Source: Desulfovibrio aminophilus
GTDB lineage: Bacteria > Desulfobacterota > Desulfovibrionia > Desulfovibrionales > Desulfovibrionaceae
Assembly: GCF_023660105.1 (NCBI RefSeq)
Contig: NZ_JAMHGA010000023.1
Coordinates: 84,537 to 148,536, forward strand
Direction of reading: 5' to 3'
Length of the DNA: 64,000 nt
Position 1 is the stretch's first letter, and each line of letters opens with the position of its first letter. A program made the translations under genes and the position numbers. The notes under the pieces are model-generated. The model was not told where the DNA came from and did no database searches. It saw only the letters and a list, made by a program, of their open reading frames with translations. This document shows, piece by piece, positions 52,776-60,195 of the stretch.

Positions 52776-53177
52776 TCATTTAGTTAGGTGATAACCGGCT
52801 GATGTAAAAGCTTTTCTTACAGCATTCACTTGCCCCAGGCTGGCCCCCTGCTCTTCGGCGTAAGCGAGAGCGTCATCTAGAACTCGCTTAATTCCGCTTT
52901 TATCGGTCTTGTCCGGTAAAGAAAAATACTTTTTATCCTGGCCAGCAAACTGAATTTCCAAGGAACCGGCATCATTGACGCGCGAACTCATTTTCTTTTG
53001 GGCGACCTTAGGGCGAAGTGGGGGGGAAGAAAAGCTGCGTCGAACATCCTGCACTTCCATCTTGTTCTCCTCACTCAGGTTAAAAACTCTTCTCAATACA
53101 TCGTCAACGGTCTCGCCAAACTTTCCTCTTTTAGCAATTTCGCACCAAACAGCCTCCGAGATTTCAACTTTGCGCAT
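52776..53177 (-). CDS. Low-GC orphan protein with SeqA-like N-terminus
   Basis: A 133-residue protein in a stretch with clearly lower GC (about 45 percent by eye) than its surroundings. The N-terminal 35 residues (VEISEAVWCEIAKRG...VDDVLRRVFNL) fit the ribbon-helix-helix-like N domain of SeqA-type proteins. The remainder is unrecognised. ATG at 53177 follows gggagg. Directly downstream is a cttaag...cttaag repeat with no T tract. The next genes are vapBC. Probably a horizontally acquired DNA-binding or toxin-antitoxin related gene. Confidence 0.75.
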   Translation of the reverse strand: MRKVEISEAVWCEIAKRGKFGETVDDVLRRVFNLSEENKMEVQDVRRSFSSPPLRPKVAQKKMSSRVNDAGSLEIQFAGQDKKYFSLPDKTDKSGIKRVLDDALAYAEEQGASLGQVNAVRKAFTSAGYHLTK

Positions 53178-53296
53178 CACAACCTCCCGATTGACCAGCG
53201 ATTAAAAGGATTTTAATCCCTATTCAAGGAGTGTCAAGGATGAATATTTCATAGCGGATGATCATGGCATCGCCCCTTGCCTCCCCGCCCTTCTGG

Positions 53297-53316
53297 GTAT
53301 ATATTTAAATATATAC
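53297..53316 (+). promoter_or_regulatory. Perfect 20-bp palindrome, probable vapBC operator
   Basis: GTATATATTT-AAATATATAC is perfectly self-complementary and extremely AT-rich in a GC-rich context. It lies 14 bases before the vapB start, overlapping where the promoter -10 and ribosome site must be. VapB antitoxins repress their own operon at such palindromes. Confidence 0.75.
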
Positions 53317-53330
53317 TTTGGAGGCCCGCC

Positions 53331-53558
53331 ATGAACACCGCGAAAATATTCCAGAACGGCGGCAGCCAGGCCGTGCGGCTGCCCAAGGAATACGCCTTCC
53401 AGGGCACCGAGGTCTTCGTGCGCCGGGTGGGCCGGGCCGTGGTGCTCCTGCCCAAGGACGACCCCTGGGCCGTCATGGAGCAGGGCATCGACCAGTTCAC
53501 CCCGGATTTCATGGCCGACCGCGAACAGCCCGGCGAGCAGGAACGCGAGTCCCTGTGA
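53331..53558 (+). CDS. vapB: VapB-type antitoxin (AbrB fold)
   Basis: A 75-residue swapped-hairpin antitoxin: GGSQAVRLPKEYAFQGTEVF and VGRAVVLLPKDDPW are the signatures of VapB/VagC-type antitoxins. It neutralises the adjacent VapC ribonuclease and represses the operon. Ggagg lies 7 bases before the ATG. Stop and vapC start overlap (tgatg). Confidence 0.9.
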   Translation: MNTAKIFQNGGSQAVRLPKEYAFQGTEVFVRRVGRAVVLLPKDDPWAVMEQGIDQFTPDFMADREQPGEQERESL

Positions 53559-53959
53559 TGCGCTTCCTTCTGGACACCAATATCTGCATCTATTGCATCA
53601 AGCGGAAGCCGCGCGCCGTGCTGGACCGCTTCCGGGCCCAGCCCGCGGCCGCCATCGGCGTGTCGGCCGTCACGGTGGCCGAACTGGAATTCGGGGTGTC
53701 CAAGAGCGCGGACCCGGCGCGCAACCGGGCGGCCCTCATCGCCTTCCTGGCCCCCCTGGAGATCGCGGCCTTCGACGACCGCGCGGCCGAGGAATACGGC
53801 CGCATCCGCGCCCACCTGCAAGCCCGGGGAACGCCCATCGGCCCCCTGGACACCCTCATCGCGGCCCACGCCCTGGGCCTGGGCGCGACCCTCGTGACCA
53901 ACAACGAGCGGGAGTTCCGCCGCGTGCCCGGCCTGAACGTGGAGAACTGGGTGGACTGA
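53558..53959 (+). CDS. vapC: VapC-type PIN-domain ribonuclease toxin
   Basis: A 133-residue PIN-domain toxin with the acidic metal-binding residues D6 (LLDTNI), the Glu in VAELEFG, and Asp in GPLDTLIAAHAL, followed by TNNEREF. VapC toxins cleave tRNA or rRNA. Complete-looking, so the module is probably functional. It is convergent with a higA gene, 5 bases apart. Confidence 0.92.
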   Translation: MRFLLDTNICIYCIKRKPRAVLDRFRAQPAAAIGVSAVTVAELEFGVSKSADPARNRAALIAFLAPLEIAAFDDRAAEEYGRIRAHLQARGTPIGPLDTLIAAHALGLGATLVTNNEREFRRVPGLNVENWVD

Positions 53960-53964
53960 CCCCC

Positions 53965-54270
53965 TTACCCGTTCACCGCCCTGGGCCGAACCTCTTCCTT
54001 GATCCGTTCGGCCAGGTTCTCGTCCTCGGCCTTTTCCAAATCAAAGCGCGTCTGGAGATTGAGCCAGACCTCGGGCGTGGTGCCGAAGTAGGCGGCCAGA
54101 CGCATGGCCGTGTCCACGCTCACGGCACGGCGGCCGCGCACGAGGTCGTTGACGCGCTGGGCCGGGACGCGCAGGTCCAGGGCCAGCCGGGTCTGGCTGA
54201 TGCCCAGCGGCTTGAGGAACTCTTCCAGCAGAATTTCGCCCGGATGATTGGGCGGCAGCTTCACGGCCAT
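53965..54270 (-). CDS. higA: HigA-family antitoxin without toxin partner
   Basis: A 101-residue XRE-type antitoxin of the HigA/VapI group: PPNHPGEILLEEFLKPLGISQTRLA (shortened: NHPGEILLEEF), VPAQRVNDLVRGRRAVS and MRLAAYFGTTPEVWLNLQ. The usual higB toxin, which should lie immediately upstream, is absent: the 55 bases before the start hold only a ribosome site with a 7-codon frame. The ATG at 54270 follows gagg. An orphan antitoxin may act as a plain repressor. Confidence 0.88.
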   Translation of the reverse strand: MAVKLPPNHPGEILLEEFLKPLGISQTRLALDLRVPAQRVNDLVRGRRAVSVDTAMRLAAYFGTTPEVWLNLQTRFDLEKAEDENLAERIKEEVRPRAVNG

Positions 54271-54302
54271 GCCCGCCTCGCACTTATCGGCTATTCTGAC
54301 TT

Positions 54303-54331
54303 TACATATCGACACTCAAAAACATTGTAAA
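54303..54331 (-). promoter_or_regulatory. Promoter of higA with inverted-repeat operator
   Basis: Minus strand TTTACA, 17-base spacer, TATGTA. The -35 (54331-54326) and -10 region are covered by an inverted repeat, TTTACA at 54301 and TGTAAA at 54326 on the plus strand, which may be a HigA operator. Predicted start near 54296. Confidence 0.55.
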
Positions 54332-54336
54332 TCTCC

Positions 54337-54352
54337 TTGGCACTTCCCCTGC
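54337..54352 (+). promoter_or_regulatory. Sigma-54 promoter-like site 1
   Basis: TTGGCAC-TTCCCC-TGC: GG and GC are 10 bases apart. The -24 part is perfect and the -12 part is CTGC instead of TTGC. It points toward the lipoprotein gene at 54515, 163 bases away. A second site follows 112 bases later. Confidence 0.5.
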
Positions 54353-54448
54353 GCAATCCCTGCCCACCCCTGCCCTTTCTTGCGCACCAAAAATGCTCCG
54401 CGCGGGGTGGCGGGCCTGAAAAATCCAGTTGATCCGGCCTGATGCCGA

Positions 54449-54464
54449 TTGGCACTGTCCATGC
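54449..54464 (+). promoter_or_regulatory. Sigma-54 promoter-like site 2
   Basis: TTGGCAC-TGTCCA-TGC with exact GG-N10-GC spacing. Predicted start near 54476, giving a leader of about 39 bases with the aaggag ribosome site. Best placed to drive the gene at 54515. Confidence 0.6.
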
Positions 54465-54514
54465 TCTCCCTGGTTGTCGGCGGGTTCCCGGTCCCGTCGA
54501 AACAAGGAGAAGGC

Positions 54515-54841
54515 ATGGTCATGCGCACCAGAATGCTCTGCATCGCGGCGTTGTCCCTGACCCTGACGCTCCCGGCCTGCGCGGAGATGAACGACCCGTT
54601 CTTTTTCGGCGGCTCCGCCCCGCGCCACTCCCGGCCGGTGTACGTCTACGAACCCGCGCCCGTGTATTACGTCGGCGCGCCGCGAACGGTGGTCTATCGC
54701 GCCGCGCCCCGGCCGATGATCCATCACGCGGCCCCCTGCCGGGCTCCGGCCGCTGCCCGCCACGACAGCCGTTGGGACCGGCACGACGGCCCGCATGACG
54801 GCCCCCGCCACGGGCCGGACAACCATCATTGGAATCACTGA
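54515..54841 (+). CDS. Small histidine-rich lipoprotein
   Basis: A 108-residue predicted lipoprotein: hydrophobic signal and lipobox LPAC with Cys near residue 21. It is followed by a Pro/Tyr/Arg-rich segment (VYVYEPAPVYYVGAP) and a His/Asp-rich tail with about ten His in the last 45 residues (RHDSRWDRHDG... and DNHHWNH). The tail could bind metal ions. Aaggag is 5 bases before the ATG at 54515. Two sigma-54-like sites lie upstream. Function unknown. Confidence 0.78.
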   Translation: MVMRTRMLCIAALSLTLTLPACAEMNDPFFFGGSAPRHSRPVYVYEPAPVYYVGAPRTVVYRAAPRPMIHHAAPCRAPAAARHDSRWDRHDGPHDGPRHGPDNHHWNH

Positions 54842-54854
54842 GATACGCCGGATG

Positions 54855-54882
54855 TGACCTTTGCCCGTTTGCAACGTATAAT
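54855..54882 (+). promoter_or_regulatory. Sigma-70-type promoter
   Basis: GTGACC, 16-base spacer, TATAAT (a perfect -10). Predicted start near 54889, 45 bases before the ATG at 54934. Confidence 0.6.
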
Positions 54883-54933
54883 GGAAATGGACCGGCTCCA
54901 GTCGCCGGTCCCAAGGCAGCAAGGAGGACTCCC

Positions 54934-55302
54934 ATGATTCGCGTGAAACCCCTGGCGCTCGCCGCCCTCGCCCTGATTCTGGCCCTGTCCGTCCCGGCCC
55001 TGGCCTCGGCCCAGGGCAAAGGCAAGGGCAACGGCGGGAACAAGGCCGCCCGCATCGAACAGCAGACCCAGACCAAGCTCGACCGGACCCAGGACCAGAT
55101 CGACAGCCAGGCCGCCAAGGGCCACGATCAGGCCGTGGGGCAGGGCCAGAAGAAGATGACCCGCACCGAAAGCCAAGCCCGCCGGCGGCTCCAGGACGGC
55201 ACGGGCCAGGGCAGGCCGGACGCGCCCTGCGTGAACAACGGCGGCACGGGCCAGGGCAAGCGGAACGGCTCCGGCAAGGGCCAGGGCGGAGGGAACCAGT
55301 AG
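54934..55302 (+). CDS. Small exported Gly/Gln/Lys-rich protein
   Basis: A 122-residue protein with a cleavable signal peptide (MIRVKPLALAAL...ALASA-QGK, cut near residue 26). The rest is low-complexity, rich in Gly, Gln, Lys and Arg (GKGKGNGGNK, GQGQKKM, GKGQGGGNQ), with one Cys. Probably disordered and periplasmic. Aaggagg lies 6 bases before the ATG. Own promoter and a strong terminator, so monocistronic. Confidence 0.8.
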   Translation: MIRVKPLALAALALILALSVPALASAQGKGKGNGGNKAARIEQQTQTKLDRTQDQIDSQAAKGHDQAVGQGQKKMTRTESQARRRLQDGTGQGRPDAPCVNNGGTGQGKRNGSGKGQGGGNQ

Positions 55303-55328
55303 CGCGCCGCGCCCCGAAGAAAAAACAG

Positions 55329-55356
55329 AAGCCCCGCATTCGCGGGGCTTTTCTTT
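55329..55356 (+). terminator. Intrinsic terminator
   Basis: Stem aagccccgc / gcggggctt (9 bp) with an attc loop and ttcttt after it, 27 bases past the stop of the exported protein. Confidence 0.92.
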
Positions 55357-55357
55357 C

Positions 55358-55384
55358 GCCTTTCCGAAACGCGGCGAAGCCGCC
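55358..55384 (+). repeat. Stray left half of the composite palindromic repeat
   Basis: GCCTTTCCGAAACGCGGCGA and the following agccgcc match the first 27 bases of the repeat unit at 38788 apart from scattered substitutions. It sits directly after a terminator and before the stop of the MltB-like gene, so the element is dispersed in this genome. Confidence 0.65.
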
Positions 55385-55392
55385 GGAGCCGC

Positions 55393-56397
55393 CTAGATGC
55401 GCTTGGCGATGGCCAGGACCGTGCCCGCGTAGGTCCGGTCGTGGTTGTAGCGCATGATGACCCGCATCTGGCCGTTGTGGTTCAGGCCCTTCCGCCAGCC
55501 CGCGTTCTTCAGGTAGTTGGCCGCGCTGTGGATGGCGTCGGCCGGGGCGAAGAGGTCCAGCTTGCCGTCGCGGTTGCCGTCCACCCCGAGCTTGAGCGCG
55601 TTGGTGGGCATGAACTGGCACAGGCCGATGGCCCCGTAGATCGAGCCCGGCACGAGCAGCGGGTCCGAGTGGTTGGCCAGATACAGCTCCAGGAAGGCCT
55701 TGAGCTCGTCGTAGGCCCAGTCGGCCTTCTGGGCCTGGCGCATCTTGAGCCAATCCAGCTGGGCCGGGGTGGGCGAAAACTCCTTCAGATACCCGCTCAC
55801 CACCGCATAGTCCCGCGTGGCGGCCATGCTGGCCAGCACGGTCAGGGCCGGGCGTTCGCCGCAATACTTGCCGAGCTTGGTCTCGACCATGAGGATGGCC
55901 ACGAGCACCTGCCGGGGCAGGCCGTACTTCTTCTCGGCCGCGGCCAGGGTCTTGGCGTTGGCCTTCATGAAGGCCGCGATCTCGGCCCGGTTGGCCGGGG
56001 TGAGCCAGGTCTCCCAGATGGTCTTGTGCGGACCGGGCTGGACCGGCGGACGGGGCAGGTACTTGGTCTTGTACAGGGTGCGCAGCTTCTTGCCCATGTA
56101 GGCCGGGTCGAAGCGCACCTCGGGCCGGGAGAACAGGGCCTCCAGCTCGGCGCGCGGCAGGCCGTCGGCCTCCAGCCCGCCGAGGAGCATTTCCCAGGCC
56201 GGATCCGGCGCTGGGGCGGCGGCCTGGGGCTCCGGGGACGGGACGGGCATGAGCGCCTCGGCCCGGACCTCGTTTTCGTCCATCGCGCCGACCGCCTGGC
56301 GCACCTCTTCCGCGCCCGAAACCGGCAAGTCCTGGGCCCCCGACGGGGCGGCCAGGGCCAGCAGCAGGCAGAGGGCGAGGAGGATGCGCGCGTTCAT
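55393..56397 (-). CDS. MltB-like lytic murein transglycosylase
   Basis: A 334-residue periplasmic enzyme. The signal peptide is cleaved near GAQ-D (about 21). The catalytic domain shows the Glu in AILMVETKLGKYCG, IYGAIGLCQFMPTNAL and the MltB-type DGNRDGKLDLF with AIHSAANYLKNAGW. It cuts peptidoglycan glycan strands. Start at ATG 56397 lies 5 bases after the purU stop and lacks a strong ribosome site, suggesting coupling to purU. Confidence 0.9.
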   Translation of the reverse strand: MNARILLALCLLLALAAPSGAQDLPVSGAEEVRQAVGAMDENEVRAEALMPVPSPEPQAAAPAPDPAWEMLLGGLEADGLPRAELEALFSRPEVRFDPAYMGKKLRTLYKTKYLPRPPVQPGPHKTIWETWLTPANRAEIAAFMKANAKTLAAAEKKYGLPRQVLVAILMVETKLGKYCGERPALTVLASMAATRDYAVVSGYLKEFSPTPAQLDWLKMRQAQKADWAYDELKAFLELYLANHSDPLLVPGSIYGAIGLCQFMPTNALKLGVDGNRDGKLDLFAPADAIHSAANYLKNAGWRKGLNHNGQMRVIMRYNHDRTYAGTVLAIAKRI

Positions 56398-56402
56398 GTC
56401 GG

Positions 56403-57260
56403 TCAGACGAACACCACGGTCTTGTTGCGGTCCAGGATGATCCGGTCTTCCAGGTGCCAGCGCACGGCCCGGGCCAGAACCTGGCGCTCCAGGTCGCGGC
56501 CCATGTCCTTGAGGGCGTCCACGCCGTGCCGGTGGCAGACCCTGGACACATCTTGCTCGATGATCGGCCCCGCGTCCAGTTCTTCCGTCACGTAATGGGC
56601 CGTCGCGCCGATGAGCTTCACCCCGCGCTCCCTGGCCTGGCGGTACGGGTCCGCGCCCACGAAGGCGGGCAGGAAGGAGTGGTGGATGTTGATGATGGAG
56701 GGGAAGCGGGAGATGAAGTCCCCGGAGAGGATGCGCATGTAGCGGGCCAGGACCAGGAGATCGAAGCGGCCCTCCAGGAGTTCCAGCATGCGCGCCTCGG
56801 CCTCGCCCTTGCCGCCCTCGGCGGGCACGTAGTGGAAGGGCACCCCGAAGGCCTCCACGGGCTCGCGCAGCACGGGGTGGTTGCTGAGCACCATGCCCAC
56901 GTCGCAGTCCATCTCGCCCCGGGACCAGCGCCAGAGCAGCTCCATGAGGCAGTGCTCCTGGCTGGAGACCAGAATGGCCACCTGGGGCGTGTCGCTGGAA
57001 TAGCCGATGCGCCAGTCCATCTGGAAGGGCCGGGCCACGATCTCGGCGAAGGCGCCCTCCAGCACGGCCCGCGCCACATCCAGGCGGGGGGTCTGGAACT
57101 CCAGGCGCATGAAGAAGGCCCCGCCCTCGGGATCGCTGGAGTGCTGGTCCAGGGCGGTGATGTTGGCCCCGTGCGAGGCCAGGAAGTTGGTCACGGCGGC
57201 CACGATCCCGGGTTTGTCCGGGCAGGTGATGCGCAGCCGCGCCACGGCGTTCTCGTTCAT
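56403..57260 (-). CDS. purU: Formyltetrahydrofolate deformylase
   Basis: A 285-residue enzyme releasing formate from 10-formyl-THF. An ACT domain lies at the N-terminus (RITCPDKPGIVAAVTNFLA, about 9-28). The formyltransferase-fold catalytic domain has LSNHPVLREPVEAFGVPF, INIHHSFLPAF and the Asp-containing GATAHYVTEELDAGPII. ATG at 57260 follows aggag by 5 bases. Divergent from the sRNA/hemolysin III region. Confidence 0.94.
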   Translation of the reverse strand: MNENAVARLRITCPDKPGIVAAVTNFLASHGANITALDQHSSDPEGGAFFMRLEFQTPRLDVARAVLEGAFAEIVARPFQMDWRIGYSSDTPQVAILVSSQEHCLMELLWRWSRGEMDCDVGMVLSNHPVLREPVEAFGVPFHYVPAEGGKGEAEARMLELLEGRFDLLVLARYMRILSGDFISRFPSIINIHHSFLPAFVGADPYRQARERGVKLIGATAHYVTEELDAGPIIEQDVSRVCHRHGVDALKDMGRDLERQVLARAVRWHLEDRIILDRNKTVVFV

Positions 57261-57417
57261 GGCCGCTCCTGTAGCCGAGGAAGGCGAAAAACGCCAGGGC
57301 GCGGGGGGCCGCCGGATGTGAGAAAAATTGCGCCTGGTGTGCAAAAATGTGCGCCGCCTCCCGGTCCGCTTGCACACCCTGCCCAGCGCGGCCAAGCCAT
57401 TTCAATATGTTATGTTT

Positions 57418-57433
57418 TGGCACCGGCCTTGCT
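57418..57433 (+). promoter_or_regulatory. Sigma-54 promoter in the purU-hlyIII gap
   Basis: TGGCAC-CGGCC-TTGCT matches the -24/-12 consensus fully with GG-N10-GC spacing. Predicted start near 57444. An intrinsic terminator follows only about 75-110 bases later, before any gene. Confidence 0.75.
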
Positions 57434-57443
57434 AAGTGGGAGG

Positions 57444-57553
57444 GCAAGGAGCCGGGCGGCCACCCCCCGACCCGGTTCCGCCTCTCCGCACAGCGATCCA
57501 GACCAACCCCCCTCCTCCCGAAGCGCCCCGACCCGACGGGGCGCTTCCCTTTT
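57444..57553 (+). ncRNA. Candidate sigma-54-dependent small RNA
   Basis: The transcript predicted from the sigma-54 promoter would be about 110 nt. It ends in a perfect 11-bp hairpin (gaagcgccccg 57520-57530 / cggggcgcttc 57537-57547) plus ccttttac. It contains no credible start with ribosome site: a GTG frame through it lacks one. A purine-rich gggagggcaaggag near its 5-prime end can pair with the ccccccctcctcccg just before the terminator. That C-rich, anti-Shine-Dalgarno-like stretch is typical of regulatory RNAs. It could instead be an attenuated leader of the hemolysin III gene. Confidence 0.5.
57520..57553 (+). terminator. Intrinsic terminator upstream of the hemolysin III gene
   Basis: 11-bp perfect stem with 6-base loop and a short T run (ctttt). 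No gene on the plus strand ends just before it, so it must end a non-coding transcript or regulate the following gene. Confidence 0.8.
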
Positions 57554-57579
57554 ACGGGGCCTTGTCGTAAGCAAAACGC

Positions 57580-58239
57580 ATGGCTCGAACCAGACGGCTG
57601 CGCGATCCCATGAACGGCCTGACCCACTGCGTGGGCGCTGGCCTCTCCGTGGTGGGCCTGGTCCTGCTCGTGATCGAGGCCAGCACGCCGGTGCGGCCCT
57701 GGCACCTGGTGACCTTCTCGCTCTTCGGGGCCGGGCTCGTGCTGCTCTACACCGCCAGCACCCTCTATCACTGGCTGCCCCTGTCCGAGGCCGGGGTGCG
57801 CCGCCTGCGCCGCCTGGACCACGCCATGATCTTCGTGCTCATCGCGGCCACCTACACGCCCATCTGCCTCATCCCCCTGCGCGGGCCCTGGGGCTGGTCC
57901 CTGTTCGGCGTGATCTGGGGCCTGGCCCTGGCCGGAATCATCATGAAGCTCTTCTGGCTCTCGGCCCCCCGACGCCTGTCCACGGGCATCTATCTCTTCA
58001 TGGGCTGGCTCTGCCTGGCGGCCATCTGGCCCATGATCCAGACCATGCCCCCGGCCGCGCTCGTCTGGCTGGCCGTGGGCGGAGCGTCCTACTCCCTGGG
58101 CGGGCTGGTCTACGCCCTGAAGCGGCCCGACCCCCGGCCCGGCCTGCTCGGATTCCACGAAATCTTCCACCTCTTCGTCATGGGCGGCAGCCTGGCCCAC
58201 TTCTGGGTCATGTACGCCTACCTGGCCCGCATGAACTGA
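57580..58239 (+). CDS. Hemolysin III / PAQR-family membrane protein
   Basis: A 219-residue protein with seven hydrophobic helices. Conserved PAQR residues are seen: NGLTHCVGAG near the start, YTASTLYHWLPL, RLDHAMIFVLIAATYTP and the C-terminal GFHEIFHLFVMGGSLAHFW, whose His residues bind zinc. ATG at 57580 has no clear ribosome site; ATG at 57610 would remove the basic N-terminus. Upstream is a sigma-54 promoter and terminator, so its expression may be conditional. Confidence 0.9.
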   Translation: MARTRRLRDPMNGLTHCVGAGLSVVGLVLLVIEASTPVRPWHLVTFSLFGAGLVLLYTASTLYHWLPLSEAGVRRLRRLDHAMIFVLIAATYTPICLIPLRGPWGWSLFGVIWGLALAGIIMKLFWLSAPRRLSTGIYLFMGWLCLAAIWPMIQTMPPAALVWLAVGGASYSLGGLVYALKRPDPRPGLLGFHEIFHLFVMGGSLAHFWVMYAYLARMN

Positions 58240-58286
58240 GGCCCCGCATTTTACAAACCCCGGCGGCCGCGCTAGAAACCCCGGAC

Positions 58287-58973
58287 ATGGTCGAAGCCAA
58301 GCATCTGTCCTATTCCTTCGGCTCCCAGTGGGCCCTCAAGGACATCTCCTTCAGCCTGGGCAAGGGCGAGTTCCTGTTCCTCACCGGCCACTCCGGCGCG
58401 GGCAAGACCACGCTCCTGCGCCTGCTCTACGGCGCCCTGCCCGTGACCCGGGGGGCCCTGCGGGTGGCGGGTTTCAACCTGCACAAGCTCACCCCCGCGC
58501 GCGTGCCGGACCTGCGCCGCCGCATCGGCGTGGTCTTCCAGGACTTCAAGATCCTGCCCAGGCGCACGGTGTACGAGAACGTGGCCCTGGCCCTGGAGGT
58601 CCGGGGCATGGCCCGGCATCTCATGGACCGCCGCGTGCGGGCCATCATCCGGGCCCTGGGCCTGGAGCCCAAGGCCTACTCCGCCTGTGAGCGGCTCTCC
58701 GGCGGCGAGCAGCAGCGCGTGGCCATCGCCCGCTCCATGGTCACCAACCCGAGCCTCATCCTGGCCGACGAGCCCACCGGCAACCTGGACCAGGACCTGA
58801 CCATGCACCTCATGGACATCTTCCGGCAGTTCCATTCCTATGGAACCTCGGTGATCATGGCCACGCACAACCGCGAGATACTGAAGCTCGTGCCCGGCGC
58901 GCGCATCCTGCACATGGAGAACGGCTGCGCCATGGACGCCTCCTGTCCCGAAGAGCCGGAGGACGGGCGATGA
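58287..58973 (+). CDS. ftsE: Cell-division ATP-binding protein FtsE
   Basis: A 228-residue ABC ATPase with Walker A GHSGAGKT (33-40), Q loop [19 protein letters not shown], signature LSGGEQQR and Walker [13 protein letters not shown]. Sequence details match FtsE. It works with FtsX to activate peptidoglycan hydrolases at the septum. The start ATG at 58287 lacks a ribosome site. The stop overlaps ftsX by 4 bases. Confidence 0.95.
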   Translation: MVEAKHLSYSFGSQWALKDISFSLGKGEFLFLTGHSGAGKTTLLRLLYGALPVTRGALRVAGFNLHKLTPARVPDLRRRIGVVFQDFKILPRRTVYENVALALEVRGMARHLMDRRVRAIIRALGLEPKAYSACERLSGGEQQRVAIARSMVTNPSLILADEPTGNLDQDLTMHLMDIFRQFHSYGTSVIMATHNREILKLVPGARILHMENGCAMDASCPEEPEDGR

Positions 58974-59848
58974 TCGGCCAGCTTCTGCGCCTGACCCTGC
59001 GGGGCCTGCGCGACATGGCCCTGCACCCCTGGGCCCAGGTCTTCACCCTGGCGGCCGTGACCCTGGTCACGCTCCTGGCCGGGCTGTTCCTCATGCTCGT
59101 GCACAACGTGAACCAGGAACTTCTCCGCAACCGGGGTCAGGTGCAGTTCCAGGTCTACTGGAAGGCCTCCGCGCCCGAGGCCTCGGTGGAGAAGCAGTGG
59201 GCCGAACTGCGCAAGCTCGACGGGCTCACGGACATGGACACCTACACGCCCAAGCGGGCCCTCTCGGACCTGGCCGGGGCCCTGGGCGACGCCGGGGATT
59301 TCGGCTGGCTCGAAGGCCAGAACCCCCTGCCCTATTCGGCGGTCCTCTCCTTCGCCATGTCCCCGGACCGCCTGGCCGAGGGCTGGTCCCTGGCCATCCT
59401 GGCCCGGCTCAAGAACATGGACCACGTGGACAAGGTCCACTTCAACCCCATGCAGATGGACATGGCCAAGGGCTGGATCACCCTGACCAAGACCGTGATC
59501 TGGCCGATCATCGGCTTCCTGGCCCTGATCGTGGCCCTGGTGGTCTCCAACACCATCCGCCTCTCCCTGCTCACCCGGCTGGACGAGGTCGAAATTCTGG
59601 CCCTGGTGGGCGCGCGGCCCTGGTACATCCGCTGGCCCCTGCTCACCGGCGGGGCCGTGCAGGGGCTTCTGGGCAGCGGCCTGGCCCTGGCCGGGCTCCG
59701 GCTCGTGCAGGGCGCGCTGCGCGACGCGCTGAACTTCCCGCCGCTCTTCCTGCGCATCGAGTTCCTGCCCTGGAGCCAGGCGGCCGTGCTCTGCGCGGTG
59801 GTCACCCTGGTGGGCGTGGCCAGCAGCTTCGTGGCCGTGCGGCGCTAG
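58970..59848 (+). CDS. ftsX: Cell-division membrane protein FtsX
   Basis: A 292-residue four-helix permease-like protein: TM1 about 22-45, a periplasmic domain of about 110 residues, and three C-terminal helices (about 165-187, 215-240 and 262-285). The second-half pattern LVVSNTIRLSLLTRLDEVEILALVGARPWYI (in part) is typical of FtsX. Coupled to ftsE by the atga overlap. Its stop shares CTAG with the convergent cupin gene. Confidence 0.93.
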   Translation: MIGQLLRLTLRGLRDMALHPWAQVFTLAAVTLVTLLAGLFLMLVHNVNQELLRNRGQVQFQVYWKASAPEASVEKQWAELRKLDGLTDMDTYTPKRALSDLAGALGDAGDFGWLEGQNPLPYSAVLSFAMSPDRLAEGWSLAILARLKNMDHVDKVHFNPMQMDMAKGWITLTKTVIWPIIGFLALIVALVVSNTIRLSLLTRLDEVEILALVGARPWYIRWPLLTGGAVQGLLGSGLALAGLRLVQGALRDALNFPPLFLRIEFLPWSQAAVLCAVVTLVGVASSFVAVRR

Positions 59849-60195
59849 AGTTCCGGCGCGAACGGCGGCACGAGGCAGACGATCCGCAGGGGCTCGGGGC
59901 CCGTGTTGCGGATGTGGTGCTCCTCGCCCGGGGCGATGAACAGCACGCTGCCCGGACCGAAGTCCACCGGCGCGCCGTCCTTGAAAATGCTGCCCGTGCC
60001 GGAGACCACGAACTGCTCGTGTTCCCAGGGGTGGCTGTGGGCCGGGATGGACGCGCCCGGGGCCACCTCGATGAGCCGCATGCAGAAATTCACGGCCCCG
60101 TCGGCCTTGCCCAGCAGCACCCGGCCGGTGACGCCCGCCCCGGCCACTGGCAGGACGCGCGGCTCCACTTCCGCATAGCTTTTCAGGATCTTCAC
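59845..60195 (-). CDS. Small cupin protein
   Basis: A 116-residue single-domain cupin. Motif 1 HSHPWEHEQFVVSGTG carries the metal-binding His/Glu set, and motif 2 is PGEEHHIRNTG. It could be a metal-dependent enzyme or a sensing protein. GTG at 60195 is chosen because gggagg lies 8 bases before it; no ATG fits. Convergent with ftsX, sharing the CTAG stop. Confidence 0.88.
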   Translation of the reverse strand: MKILKSYAEVEPRVLPVAGAGVTGRVLLGKADGAVNFCMRLIEVAPGASIPAHSHPWEHEQFVVSGTGSIFKDGAPVDFGPGSVLFIAPGEEHHIRNTGPEPLRIVCLVPPFAPEL

